From positions 1,240,001 to 1,304,000 of the forward strand of contig OZ246977.1 of NCBI GenBank assembly GCA_965232465.1: a stretch of 64,000 nt of DNA. The letters run 5' to 3'. A program made the position numbers and the translations under genes. Below, piece after piece: positions 18,151 through 27,371 of this stretch. Position 1 is the stretch's first letter; every line of letters begins with the position of its first letter. Origin of the DNA: G965232465 sp965232465 (lineage in GTDB: Bacteria; Pseudomonadota; Alphaproteobacteria; JAQWUY01). Under the pieces are notes generated by a model. The model made no database searches and was not told the DNA's origin. It saw only the letters and a list, made by a program, of their open reading frames with translations.

Positions 18151-18192
18151 AATGAAACTTAAATCATTGTCCAGTTTTTGGGGGCCACTTCT
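18151..18192 (-). repeat. 42-bp inverted scrap of the second IS's left end
   Basis: These 42 bases are the exact reverse complement of 19383-19424, the left terminus of the other IS3-family element. The scrap begins immediately at the right end of the IS407-like element. It shows that a second copy of that IS once sat here in the opposite orientation, and that all but its tip was removed. Confidence 0.9.
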
Positions 18193-18240
18193 TTACGGAG
18201 CCTAAAAGTGGCGGATTATTAGGGATGTTAGGATTGTAAA

Positions 18241-18987
18241 ATGGCGGAAAAAGCGAAGAAGAATTTTAATTGGAAAAGCCTTGCGAATCAGGCTACAAAG
18301 AATCGTGATGAGGATGGCAAGCATAAAGGCGGAACCTATATGCCAGATGAATGGTATGAAAAGAATTCTTGGGCGGTTAGTAGGACTGGTGTACCTTTAT
18401 CTTTGGAGGCTCTTAACGGAGCATTAGGCGGCGTTGAAACAAAAAATGCACATCTTAAATTTAAAGAGAATCTAGACCCAAAAGAACTTAAAGAGGCGGA
18501 AAAGACTATAAACTATTTTAAAGCACGGGTGAATAATTTTATAAAAGATTGGAATAAAGAGTATCCAGACGATAAAAGAAAAACGCCTTATCCAGAAGTT
18601 AAGACGGATTTAACAAAAACAACGGGCGATTCTAAAAAGTCTAAAATGCTAGAAGCGGCTAAAACAAAGAAAGATTCTAAAATAAGTGAGACTTTAAATA
18701 GTAACAATTTACCAAAAGAGCCTATATATCTACCCGATGAGTATTATAAAGATAATAAGTTTAGAAACCAAAAGAAAGAACCTATGAGTTTACAAGAGAT
18801 GTATAGAGTAGGTCATGCTTTACAGAAGACGGGGAAGTATTGGGGGTTGAATCGGGCAGACGAAGCATTAGATATTTACACAGAGTATGTGGAAAATGGG
18901 AGAGTTAGTAATAAGTTAAAGGATGCGGATATGTTAGATGGGAAACTTGTTAATACAAGGGGGAGTAGTATAAAGAGCAAAATATAA
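18241..18987 (+). CDS. Hypothetical charged protein with a duplicated motif
   Basis: A 248-residue protein I do not recognise. It is very rich in Lys, Glu and Asp, has no signal peptide or membrane segment, and looks soluble. Two segments resemble each other: one near residue 37 (YMPDEWYEKNSW ... PLSLEALNGAL) and one near 160 (YLPDEYYKDNKF ... PMSLQEMYRVGHAL). Both follow Y-x-P-D-E-x-Y-x-x-N ... P-x-SL. A charged, low-complexity linker of about 60 residues (KTTGDSKKSKMLEAAKTKKD) joins them. An AGGA lies about 8 bp before the ATG. The gene is trapped between two IS ends and its base composition differs from the core genes. It could be a phage or plasmid cargo protein; no function is claimed. 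Confidence 0.65.
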   Translation: MAEKAKKNFNWKSLANQATKNRDEDGKHKGGTYMPDEWYEKNSWAVSRTGVPLSLEALNGALGGVETKNAHLKFKENLDPKELKEAEKTINYFKARVNNFIKDWNKEYPDDKRKTPYPEVKTDLTKTTGDSKKSKMLEAAKTKKDSKISETLNSNNLPKEPIYLPDEYYKDNKFRNQKKEPMSLQEMYRVGHALQKTGKYWGLNRADEALDIYTEYVENGRVSNKLKDADMLDGKLVNTRGSSIKSKI

Positions 18988-18990
18988 AGC

Positions 18991-19018
18991 AAAAACCGCT
19001 CTGATTAAGATGGTTTTT
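18991..19018. terminator. Possible bidirectional terminator
   Basis: A 7-bp AAAAACC/GGTTTTT stem with a 14-nt loop sits between two convergent genes. The A run on one side and the T run on the other would serve both strands. The stem is weak. Confidence 0.35.
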
Positions 19019-19028
19019 ATAACTAAAA

Positions 19029-19382
19029 TTAGAGTTGTACTTTACAGTATTTTGTAGGGTCAGATTTGGAATCATACATTCTAATATTTTTAGAACTTAT
19101 GCTTTTGGGGAAATCCCAGAGAGCAGAATTGATTATACATTCAGCTTTATCATAAAAACGAATAACATCATCATTGTTGTAAATAGTATCTGATGTATAT
19201 ATTTCTTTTCCATTCTTAAATACTTTGACATATAAAACATTATCATAAGTCATCATATTACAAGGTGCATATATTGGCGTACTGTATCCTCCAACACTAT
19301 AAACACCGCCCAAGCCATTATTTATAACAGTACTAGGGGAATGTACATTACCAGCGTAGCATGTACTTTCATATGCCCTTTG
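19029..19382 (-). pseudogene. Lipoprotein gene, 3' fragment (split by IS)
   Basis: About 116 codons of the C-terminal part of a lipoprotein whose first part lies at 20698-20964. It reads RAYESTCYAGNV and ends in YCKVQL. Removing the IS and one copy of its TTG target duplication joins the two parts in frame as ...ISNNQ-RAYESTC... with no stop or frameshift, giving a 205-residue ancestral protein. The domain is Gly/Ser/Tyr-rich with four Cys (STCYAG, APCNMM, AECII, KYCKV); I do not recognise the family. Confidence 0.8.
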
Positions 19383-19463
19383 AGAAGTGGCCCCCAAAAA
19401 CTGGACAATGATTTAAGTTTCATTTATATTTCATTTATATATAGAAATAAGGAGATTTATTAA

Positions 19464-19775
19464 ATGAGTAAAATACGGAAGAATTACCCTGCTAAATTCA
19501 AAAAAGAGGTTGTTTTGGCAGTATTGCGTGATGACACGCCGATATCGGAATTATCGTCTCGTTTTGGAGTGCATGCTACGGTTATTCAAAGGTGGAAGCG
19601 AGAGGCTGTTTGCTCTATTGAGGCAGGATTTTCAGGCAATCTTGACAAACAAAAGCATGATAGCGAAGCCCATGTTAAAGAGCTTCATGCCAAGATAGGT
19701 CAATTGACGATTGAACGGGATTTTTTGTCGGACATTTCGGATCGTTTAGGATTACAGGTTAAAAAAAAATGGTAA
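19464..19775 (+). CDS. IS3-family transposase OrfA
   Basis: A 103-residue HTH protein: YPAKFKKEVVLAVLRDDTPISELSSRFGVHATVIQRWKRE is cited here by its ends only, YPAKFKKEVV and VIQRWKRE. It is followed by a coiled-coil zipper (KIGQLTIERDFLSD). A Shine-Dalgarno AAGGAG lies about 10 bp upstream. The frame ends six bases after a run of nine A, where it hands over to orfB. Confidence 0.92.
   Translation: MSKIRKNYPAKFKKEVVLAVLRDDTPISELSSRFGVHATVIQRWKREAVCSIEAGFSGNLDKQKHDSEAHVKELHAKIGQLTIERDFLSDISDRLGLQVKKKW
19761..19769 (+). other. Programmed -1 frameshift site (A9 run)
   Basis: Nine A directly precede the orfA codons TGG TAA. A slip of one base back on the run joins orfA to the orfB frame at 19769. 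The same A run gives orfB its ATG. A-run slippage is the standard IS3-family mechanism; function here is inferred. Confidence 0.7.
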
Positions 19776-20623
19776 ATTCTAATTCCCCCGATTTAAGTAT
19801 TGTGCGTCAATGCGAGTTGCTTGGAATGAACCGTTCAAGTTATTACTATCAATGTAAAGAAGAGAGTGATTTTAATGTGGAGTTGATGGAACAGATAGCC
19901 CAGCAACATTTACAAACGCCTTTTTATGGTGCGAGGCAAATGATGCGTCATTTAATCCGCCAAGGCTATAAGGTCGGCAGAAAACGCATCCGCAGGCTGA
20001 TGAAGGTACTGAGGCTAAAAGCAATTTACCAAGAGCCAAAAACATCTACTATAAACCCGCAACACAAGGTGTATCCGTATTTGTTGAGAAACTTGGATAT
20101 TAACCGTCCTAATCAGGTTTGGTGTACAGATATTACTTATATCCCGATCAAACGAGGGTTTTTATATTTGGTTGCTGTTATGGATTGGTATAGTAGGAAG
20201 GTACTCTCATGGCGTTTATCTAATACGCTGGATAGTAGGTTTTGTGTTGAAGCGTTAAATGATGCTTTGGCAAAATACCCCACCCCAGAGATATTTAATA
20301 CAGACCAAGGCAGTCAGTTTACTTCCCTTGATTTTACGGATACCTTAAAAGATAATGGTATTCGTATATCTATGGATGGTAAAGGGTGTTGGAAGGATAA
20401 TGTCATAATTGAAAGATTTTGGAAATCATTGAAGTATGAATGTGTTTATTTGCAAGCATTTACCAGCGGTGTAATGGCTAAGGAAAGCATAAGAAAATGG
20501 CTTAAATTTTACAACCAAGATAGACCCCATTCACATTTCGGTTTGACAACACCCGCAGAAACATATACAATGCATTCTCATGCAAAAGAAGTTCCGCCTA
20601 CGGCTACACTTACTTTTACATGA
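19769..20623 (+). CDS. IS3-family transposase OrfB (DDE catalytic domain)
   Basis: A 284-residue frame. Seen: HTH_21-like region (TPFYGARQMMRHLIRQGY), then an rve integrase core with Asp in VWCTDITYIP, Asp in FNTDQGSQF and Glu in NVIIERFWKS; C-terminal FYNQDRPHSHFG. It appears complete. The sequence is clearly different from the IS407-like OrfB 1.7 kb away, so these are two separate elements. Confidence 0.93.
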   Translation: MVNSNSPDLSIVRQCELLGMNRSSYYYQCKEESDFNVELMEQIAQQHLQTPFYGARQMMRHLIRQGYKVGRKRIRRLMKVLRLKAIYQEPKTSTINPQHKVYPYLLRNLDINRPNQVWCTDITYIPIKRGFLYLVAVMDWYSRKVLSWRLSNTLDSRFCVEALNDALAKYPTPEIFNTDQGSQFTSLDFTDTLKDNGIRISMDGKGCWKDNVIIERFWKSLKYECVYLQAFTSGVMAKESIRKWLKFYNQDRPHSHFGLTTPAETYTMHSHAKEVPPTATLTFT

Positions 20624-20697
20624 GAATATACATATTTAACCACATAAGTGAAGCTTAAAATAGGCTTAGTACTGTCCTAACAAAGGGGACCACCTCT

Positions 20698-20964
20698 TTG
20701 ATTATTAGAAATATATTCATATCTTAATTCATAAACAGTTTGGGTTACATCATATGTAACCATGAATCCCTGTTCTGTGAGTTTTCTTTTAAAAATTTCG
20801 TTATATTCATTTCGTTCTAATCCATCGTTACTATTGTTAATATAAAGAATAGTTTTATTTGGAATAAACTCATTTTCTAATGATAGTGAAGAAACAACAC
20901 TAGATGTTCCTGTACAGCCAGATACAAGAAAACCAATACATAAACAAGCGTACATCTTTTTCAT
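20698..20964 (-). pseudogene. Lipoprotein gene, 5' fragment (split by IS)
   Basis: The first 89 codons of the interrupted gene. Seen: MKKMYACLCIGFLVSGC, a short signal with lipobox V-S-G-C and the lipidated Cys at residue 17, then a Ser/Asn-rich mature start and TILYINNSNDGLERNEYNEI. The start at 20964 is chosen for its lipoprotein signal; an upstream in-frame codon at 21039 gives an implausible leader. The remaining frame now runs 7 residues into the IS and stops. It should make a short lipidated stub or nothing. Confidence 0.8.
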
Positions 20965-21048
20965 AGACAATTCTCTTAAAAAATGGTATATTGCTAATAC
21001 ATTGTTTTCTAGGCACATCAACAGAAAAGTTCTGCCCATACAACAAGA

Positions 21049-21073
21049 CCCTCAAAATTCAGAGGCTTTTTTT
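21049..21073. terminator. Possible terminator between rpmG and the lipoprotein gene
   Basis: A 4-bp CCTC/GAGG stem with an 8-nt loop and a following T7 when read on the plus strand. It sits 17 bp past rpmG. The stem is short and the T run faces away from the genes on the minus strand, so this is weak. Confidence 0.3.
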
Positions 21074-21089
21074 CAATTACATCAAAAAA

Positions 21090-21257
21090 TCATTTAATCT
21101 TTTGTTCTTTGTATAATACATGCTTACGCACCCGTGGGTCATATTTCATCTTTTCCATTTTTTCGGTTAAAGTGCGTGGGTTTTTTTTGGTCACATAAAA
21201 GTGTCCTGTACCCGCACTGGATACCAATTTAATTTGTAATGTATTAGGTTTAGCCAT
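21090..21257 (-). CDS. rpmG: 50S ribosomal protein L33
   Basis: A 55-residue protein: begins MAKPNTLQIKLVSSAGTGHF, has YVTKKNPRT and ends KHVLYKEQKIK. This matches the L33 family in length and sequence. It lacks the zinc Cys pairs of the C+ type, so it is the C- form common in alphaproteobacteria. It lies 59 bp downstream of rnr on the same strand, a conserved neighbour. Confidence 0.93.
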   Translation of the reverse strand: MAKPNTLQIKLVSSAGTGHFYVTKKNPRTLTEKMEKMKYDPRVRKHVLYKEQKIK

Positions 21258-21316
21258 TTTTCTAATCCTTCTGTTAAGGTTATAATAGTGTTAAAGTACA
21301 GATTTTTTTTATAAAG

Positions 21317-23608
21317 TCAATACTTTTTGTGGGTATTTTTGTGTAAAAAACGATTTTTTTTGTGTTTGCGGGGGGTGTTCGGTTTGCCCCCATATATTTT
21401 GCGATGGCTTTTGGGGTGGGGTAGGGCAATTGTGCCAATACTGCCTCCGTCGGTAATGTTGCATTGTATCCCCCCTTTTATGGGGGATATATTTAATATT
21501 TCCGCCATAACCCTATCGCCCACTGTGTATACATGGTGCGTGCATTCACCAATCACCGCCTGATGTTTGGGGCTGTATAAAAAATAATCCCAATCCAAAG
21601 TTTTTAAAAATACCACTGCATCCGCTCCTGTTTCGGTCAGGGTTAAAAATATCGCTCGCTCCGTAATGCCTGTAATATGGGCATGCACTTCTGTGTTTTG
21701 TTGCTTGTCCAAATAATGGGCAAGGTATCTGTCCATGGTTTCCCGTTCCGCCTGTTGTGATCTGCGTTCTGTGTTGCAAAGATTTTCGGCAATACTATTA
21801 AAATCTTGTGGATGCATGGCATCCATACCATCGTTGCCCAAATTGTATGCATCAATTAACGCCCGATGTATCAATATATCGCTGTACCGACGAATAGGGC
21901 TGGTAAAATGGCAATAATTTTGTAATGCTAACCCAAAATGTCCAATATTTTCTGGGCTATATTGGGCTTGGGATTGACTGCGTAAAATCAGTTCTGATAA
22001 CAACGGGGCATGCGATGTACCTTGTACCTGATGTAATAACCGTGTAAAATGGTGTGGGGTCAAATGCGTACCTTTGGGGAGGGATAACCCCATTTCCTGT
22101 AATGCCTGTTGTAGGGTTTCCAATTTATCCAATGGCGGTACATCATGTACACGGTACATAATGTGGGGTATATTTTTGTCTTGTAATGCCTTTGTCGCCG
22201 CCACATTGGCACATATCATACATTCTTCGATCAACTTGTGGCTATTCAGGCGGGTACGGGGGTATACAGAATCGACTTCACCTTGTGCATTAAATGTTAC
22301 ATATTTTTCTGGGATTTCCAAATCCAAAGTGCCCCGCTTGTTTCGGGCGGTCATTAACACTTGATATACGGCGTATAAAGTATGTATATGGGGCATAAGA
22401 TTCGAATCTATGGTATGGGACACTCCATCATACGCCGATTGTACTTGTTCATAAGTCAAACGGGCATGTGATTGCATTATCCCCCGAACAAATCTGTATT
22501 TTTGTATGTTGCCGTCCATGTCAATATCAATCGCCACCGCTATACATGCCCGTTTTTTGTGCGGTATTAGTGAACATAAATCATTGGATAATTTTTCAGG
22601 TAACATAGGCACCACCCGATCGACAAAATAGGTGCTATTGCCCCTTTTAATCGCATGGGAACACAATGGCGTATGGGGGCGGACATAATGGGCAACATCG
22701 GCAATTGCTACCCATAAGGTAAATCCCATATCGTTTTTTTCCGCATACACCGCATCGTCAAAATCCCGTGCATCTGCACCATCTATGGTTACCAAGGGTA
22801 AGTGGGTTAAATCTGTCCGACTCCCCAGTTTAGGGACAGTCATATCCTGTGTTTGTTGTAATACAGAGTCGGGAAATAGATGTGGTATGTCGTACTTTAA
22901 AATCGATAACAAAGAATACGCATGGGCATTATGGATATTGCCCAAAATACATTTGATTTTGGCGTTTTTGAGTAGGCGGGTTTTGCCACGAATGGGTACC
23001 ACAATTGCAATGTCCCCATCCGCACAGGCGATGTTATCCGTCCCGACCGCATTGTTGTGATGAATAAAGTATATATTTTTGTCCCGTTTATTGGTGCTGG
23101 TTACATGAAATCCTTGTTCGATCTTTTTGCATATACCCAAAAATTCTGTATCTATGGGGTTGATAACTTTTATTACCTTTGCCATATATACATCATCGGA
23201 TATGGCATGGGTGCGGGCAAGAATTCGATCGCCCACTCGTACAGACGCATTTTTTAAGTATATTTTAGGAAAATCAGATCCGATCCAAGATTCAGGACGA
23301 CACAACATATCGCCCTCATGGGTTATAGAATCAACAATAAAAATTCCCACACCAGATATTTTAATATGGCTGTTGTCGATTGTCATTGATGGATTATTTA
23401 AATCTGGGGAGGAATTTGAATCAGTATGCAGTGTATTTGTGGTTGTATGGGCAAATGCTTTGTTGCGTTCCATGTGTTGTAACAGGTGGCGGAATTCCGC
23501 ACGGCGGTTTTTGTCAACCTGTAAGTCTTCTGCCATTTGCTTTTTTTTGAGTATACCGCCATTGTTGCGGATATATTCAAAAATTTGTTGTTCACTAGGA
23601 AAAGTCAT
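21317..23608 (-). CDS. rnr: Ribonuclease R
   Basis: 3'-to-5' exoribonuclease that degrades structured RNA. 763 residues: an N-terminal winged-helix region (FEYIRNNGG), a cold-shock/OB part, and the RNB catalytic core. The metal-binding acids lie in TIDGADARDFDDA. HFTSPIRRYSDILIHR follows near residue 570, and a C-terminal S1 domain (VHAHITGITERAIFLTL) ends in a basic tail. The ATG overlaps the topA stop by 4 bp. Confidence 0.95.
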   Translation of the reverse strand: MTFPSEQQIFEYIRNNGGILKKKQMAEDLQVDKNRRAEFRHLLQHMERNKAFAHTTTNTLHTDSNSSPDLNNPSMTIDNSHIKISGVGIFIVDSITHEGDMLCRPESWIGSDFPKIYLKNASVRVGDRILARTHAISDDVYMAKVIKVINPIDTEFLGICKKIEQGFHVTSTNKRDKNIYFIHHNNAVGTDNIACADGDIAIVVPIRGKTRLLKNAKIKCILGNIHNAHAYSLLSILKYDIPHLFPDSVLQQTQDMTVPKLGSRTDLTHLPLVTIDGADARDFDDAVYAEKNDMGFTLWVAIADVAHYVRPHTPLCSHAIKRGNSTYFVDRVVPMLPEKLSNDLCSLIPHKKRACIAVAIDIDMDGNIQKYRFVRGIMQSHARLTYEQVQSAYDGVSHTIDSNLMPHIHTLYAVYQVLMTARNKRGTLDLEIPEKYVTFNAQGEVDSVYPRTRLNSHKLIEECMICANVAATKALQDKNIPHIMYRVHDVPPLDKLETLQQALQEMGLSLPKGTHLTPHHFTRLLHQVQGTSHAPLLSELILRSQSQAQYSPENIGHFGLALQNYCHFTSPIRRYSDILIHRALIDAYNLGNDGMDAMHPQDFNSIAENLCNTERRSQQAERETMDRYLAHYLDKQQNTEVHAHITGITERAIFLTLTETGADAVVFLKTLDWDYFLYSPKHQAVIGECTHHVYTVGDRVMAEILNISPIKGGIQCNITDGGSIGTIALPHPKSHRKIYGGKPNTPRKHKKNRFLHKNTHKKY

Positions 23609-26166
23609 ACTTTTGTAGCAGTCGTTTTTTTAAGGGTTACCTTTTTTGCCCTTGAACTTTTGACAGGTATTTTTTTGGTACTAGATTTTCTAGAATGTAC
23701 TTTTTTAGCTTTGTTTTTTTTGCTGGCTTGGCGTTTGGCAAGGGCTTCAATTGCCATTTCTAAGGTAACGCTGTTTATATCTGTTCCCTTTGGAATAGGG
23801 GCGTTTATGCGTCTCCATTTAATATATGGACCATATCTGCCTGATTGGGCGGTAATGTCTTGTCCATCGTCTGGGTGTTTTCCAATTACAATGGCAGGCG
23901 TTGCCTGTTTGGCTTTTAGCCCTTCGGTGGCGATTTCCACCGCACGATTGATACCTAATTCCAGAATATCGTCCTCTTTTGGTACGCTGACAAAAGTTTT
24001 GCCGATGCGTAAAAATGGTCCATATCGCCCAATACCGGCGGTAATCATCTCACCTGTGTCAGGATATATGCCAATATCACGGGGCAAACTAATAAGTTTT
24101 ACCGCTATTTCAAAAGTTATGTCCTGTGCGGAAATATTTTTAGGGATGGCTGTGCGTTTTACCTTGGGTTTGCTGTCTAATTCCACATATACCCCATATG
24201 GACCTTGTTTTAACAACACATCCATATTGTCATGTACCCCCAAAATTTTCGGATATTCAGGAACAGAAGCATTTTCCCCTTGGCGTTCCAATTGGCTGGA
24301 ATAGGTACAATCTGGGTATTTATCACAGGTGATATATGCCCCATATTTACCAAAATTTAGCCCAATCCTTCCATTTTCACAGGATGGACATTTACGGCTT
24401 TGTTCTGTGGGAAAAAAGTGGTTACCCAAATCATTGTCGATGGCTTTGCGAATATCAGCGGAGTTTATGTCCAACATAGCGGTGGTTATGGTGGAAAATG
24501 CTTGCCAAAAATTGCTCAGTACCTGTTGCCATTCGGAATCACCAGATGCGATTGTATCCAGATTTTCTTCCAATTGGGCGGTAAAGTCATAATTAAAATA
24601 TGTATCAAAATACAAACATAAGAAAGTGGACAGAATCCGCCCCCGATCGTGGGCAATAAATCGGCGTTTTTCTAATAACACATATTCCCGATCTTGTAAT
24701 ACTTTTAAAATAGAAGTATAGGTGGAGGGGCGACCAATCCCCAATTGTTCCATTGTCTTAATAATCGATGCTTCTGTATACCGTGGCGGTGGGGTGGTGA
24801 AGGATTGTTTTGCCTCCACTTCTTTTGATGGGGTTAAAATTTCCCCCACTTGTAAGGGGGGTAATAATTTCGTCCCTGCGTCTGCTTTATCCTCATCAAT
24901 TTCTTGGTCGTAAATGCTCAGAAATCCTTTAAAGGTTACAATGCTTCCATTTGCCCGCAACATACAAGTTTTGTCTTGGTTTTCAAGAATTAAAGCGGTC
25001 TGTTGAATCACCGCACTTGCCATTTGGCTGGATATGGTACGACTCCAAATAAGATTATATAATTTGTATGCGTCTGCACTGAGTGCACTGCGTAAAGTGT
25101 TCGGCGATTTATGTACATTGGTGGGGCGGATGGCCTCGTGTGCTTCTTGGGCGTTTTTGGCTTTGGACTTATACATACGGGGGGATTTTGGCAAGAAATC
25201 AGTCCCATATGTATTGCCAATCACATCCCGAATGTTGCCAATGGCATCTTGTGACAGGCTGATACCATCCGTACGCATATAAGTAATATGTCCTGCCTCA
25301 TACAGATTCTGAGCAATCTGCATAGTTTTGGCGGGTGGAAAATACAATTTTTTGGATGCCTCTTGTTGCAGGGTCGAAGTGGTAAAGGGGGCATATGGAT
25401 TGCGTTTTACGGATTTCTGTTGTAAGTCTTGTACGCTAAATTTCCCATTTCCCACAATGGCTTTTGCCTGCATTGCTTGTTGTTCTGTGGATAAGTCAAA
25501 TTGTTCCAATTTTTTACCATGTATATGGGTTAAACGGGCGGTAAAATCAATACCATCTTTGTAGAAAGGAACAAGGATATTCCAATATTCTTGGGCAACA
25601 AAAGATTCTATTGCTGTTTCCCGTTCACATATCAATCGCAACGCCACTGATTGTACCCGCCCTGCGGACTTTGCCCCCGGTAATTTTCGCCACAACACAG
25701 GGGATAAAGTGAATCCGACTAAGTAATCCAAAGCCCGCCGTGCCATGTATGAATTGACTAAATCCATGTCCAAATCCCGTGGAGTTTTAAATGCCACTTG
25801 TATGGCGGACTTGGTGATTTCATTAAAAGTGACTCGTTGTATGGTTTTATTTGCTAATTTCTTTTTGTTATATAATTCTTGCACGATATGCCATGAGATA
25901 GCCTCGCCCTCACGGTCGGGGTCGGTGGCAAGTATCAGGGTGCTGGCATTTTTTAGAGCAGATTGAATGTCCCCCATGCGTTTTTTACCATTTGGCGACA
26001 CCAGCCATTTCATTTCAAAGTTTTTATCTGGTAACACAGAACCATCTTTGGACGGCAAATCCCGAATATGACCATATGAGGCAAGTACCTTGTAATCATC
26101 CCCAAGGTATTTGTTAATAGTTTTTGCCTTTGCGGGCGATTCTACGATAACAATATTTTGAAACAT
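23605..26166 (-). CDS. topA: DNA topoisomerase I
   Basis: Type IA enzyme that relaxes negative supercoils. 853 residues. Seen: the Toprim domain (IVIVESPAKAKTINKYLG and the acidic DPDREGEAI), the active-site Tyr in ITYMRTDGISLS, and a zinc finger CPSCENGRIG...CDKYPDC. Three C-terminal GxYGxY-type repeats (QGPYGVY, IGRYGPF, SGRYGPY) follow, then a Lys-rich tail. The start at 26166 is preferred to 26181 because the AGGAAA ribosome site overlaps the upstream codon. Confidence 0.96.
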   Translation of the reverse strand: MFQNIVIVESPAKAKTINKYLGDDYKVLASYGHIRDLPSKDGSVLPDKNFEMKWLVSPNGKKRMGDIQSALKNASTLILATDPDREGEAISWHIVQELYNKKKLANKTIQRVTFNEITKSAIQVAFKTPRDLDMDLVNSYMARRALDYLVGFTLSPVLWRKLPGAKSAGRVQSVALRLICERETAIESFVAQEYWNILVPFYKDGIDFTARLTHIHGKKLEQFDLSTEQQAMQAKAIVGNGKFSVQDLQQKSVKRNPYAPFTTSTLQQEASKKLYFPPAKTMQIAQNLYEAGHITYMRTDGISLSQDAIGNIRDVIGNTYGTDFLPKSPRMYKSKAKNAQEAHEAIRPTNVHKSPNTLRSALSADAYKLYNLIWSRTISSQMASAVIQQTALILENQDKTCMLRANGSIVTFKGFLSIYDQEIDEDKADAGTKLLPPLQVGEILTPSKEVEAKQSFTTPPPRYTEASIIKTMEQLGIGRPSTYTSILKVLQDREYVLLEKRRFIAHDRGRILSTFLCLYFDTYFNYDFTAQLEENLDTIASGDSEWQQVLSNFWQAFSTITTAMLDINSADIRKAIDNDLGNHFFPTEQSRKCPSCENGRIGLNFGKYGAYITCDKYPDCTYSSQLERQGENASVPEYPKILGVHDNMDVLLKQGPYGVYVELDSKPKVKRTAIPKNISAQDITFEIAVKLISLPRDIGIYPDTGEMITAGIGRYGPFLRIGKTFVSVPKEDDILELGINRAVEIATEGLKAKQATPAIVIGKHPDDGQDITAQSGRYGPYIKWRRINAPIPKGTDINSVTLEMAIEALAKRQASKKNKAKKVHSRKSSTKKIPVKSSRAKKVTLKKTTATKV

Positions 26167-26245
26167 GTATAATTTCCTCATACGATAGTGTTTATTTATC
26201 CATTACATAATAAATATTATACCTGTTTGTCAAGTATTGATTTAT

Positions 26246-27331
26246 TTATTGTAACACTATAAGCCCAGATGCGTTGATATGAATTGTGCCTGATAATTCT
26301 AATTCCAATAATGTAGTCCGCACCAGATTTGCGGGAATATGGGTGATGCGGATAAGTGAATCAATGTCCATGGGGTGGTCGGCTAATAACGCAGTTATGT
26401 CTGTTCCAATTTTTTCTGCATCCTGCGGGTTAATGTCGGGGATAAAATCTTCTGGGGTAAAAATCGGTGATTTTAAAGTGTTGCCTTCAAATGTGCGTAA
26501 ACACTCTAATATATCATCGGGTGTTTCCACCAATGTTGCACCATCTTTAATCAGTTGGTTACATCCCCGTGCCCTGCCGTTGGCGGGACTGCCGGGGATG
26601 GCGAATACTTCCCGTCCCATATCGCTTGCCATATGGGCGGTGATAAGCGAACCAGATTTTATTTCCGCTTCAACCACAAGAGTACCCAAACTAAGCCCAG
26701 CAATAATACGATTTCTGATTGCAAACAGATTCGGTGTCTGGGTGGTGCCCATAGGGGATTCGGATATAATACAGCCTTGATGACAAATATTATTGTATAA
26801 ATCTTGGTTTTCTTTGGGATATGGAATGGTAACACACCCCGCCATTACGGCGATTGTGGCTTGATTTAATGCCCCTTCGTGGGCGGCGGTGTCGATACCC
26901 CGTGCCATACCAGATACGATTGCAAGGGCATTTTTGCTCAGGTCATGGCTCATGCGATATGCGTATCTTATGGATATGGGGGATGCGTTTCTGGCACCAA
27001 CAATGGAAATACAGGGCTTATTTAACAACTGCGTCTGCCCTTTGGCGTATAATAACGGGGGTAGGGTAATGTGTGTATCAAAGATTTTTGGAAAATGGTC
27101 ATCCCCATACACAAGTATTTTTACATCGTTTTTTTCCGCAGTATCGATAATTTTTGTGGCTTGGCTAATCGATATAGGGCGTTTGGGGTTTTTATGCCGG
27201 GCGGTGATACGGGGCAACGCTTCCACTGCCTCCGATGCAGATGTAAAGCGTGCCAGCAAATTGTAAAAAGTAACACTGCCAATACCCACGGTATTTATCA
27301 GACGGATACGATTTAAGCGTTCTTTATCCAT
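26246..27331 (-). CDS. dprA: DNA processing protein DprA
   Basis: Binds incoming single-stranded DNA and loads RecA during transformation. 361 residues: an N-terminal HhH/SAM-like part, then the Rossmann core with ISIVGARNASPIS, VSGMARGIDTAAHEGAL, and FAIPGSP. A C-terminal winged-helix (DSLIRITHIPANLVRTTLLELE) is present. The gene lies 80 bp upstream of topA, a conserved pair. Whether the organism is competent cannot be judged from this alone. Confidence 0.95.
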   Translation of the reverse strand: MDKERLNRIRLINTVGIGSVTFYNLLARFTSASEAVEALPRITARHKNPKRPISISQATKIIDTAEKNDVKILVYGDDHFPKIFDTHITLPPLLYAKGQTQLLNKPCISIVGARNASPISIRYAYRMSHDLSKNALAIVSGMARGIDTAAHEGALNQATIAVMAGCVTIPYPKENQDLYNNICHQGCIISESPMGTTQTPNLFAIRNRIIAGLSLGTLVVEAEIKSGSLITAHMASDMGREVFAIPGSPANGRARGCNQLIKDGATLVETPDDILECLRTFEGNTLKSPIFTPEDFIPDINPQDAEKIGTDITALLADHPMDIDSLIRITHIPANLVRTTLLELELSGTIHINASGLIVLQ

Positions 27332-27371
27332 TTTATGTACCTTATATTGTGTGTATCTTTTATATCCATAA

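Larger units (their letters stand above)
19383..20697 (+). mobile_element. IS3-family insertion sequence with 3-bp target duplication
   Basis: A 1315-bp element. Ends: AGAAGTGGCCCCC on the left and, inward on the other strand, AGAGGTGGTCCCC on the right, with GGACA shared further in. The flanking bases TTG (19380-19382 and 20698-20700) are a 3-bp target duplication, as expected for the family. It carries orfA and orfB with an A-run frameshift site. It interrupts a lipoprotein gene; the exact duplication and intact reading frame imply a recent insertion. Confidence 0.92.

Noticed and set aside
20965..21039. Upstream start of the split lipoprotein at 21039
   Set aside because: The 25 extra residues would bury the lipoprotein signal; the start at 20964 gives a normal lipobox.
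23537..24304. A 255-codon open frame antisense to topA
   Set aside because: It lies over the Lys-rich tail and C-terminal repeats of TopA, which is well supported. Its hydrophobic translation is the reverse of Lys/Ala codons.
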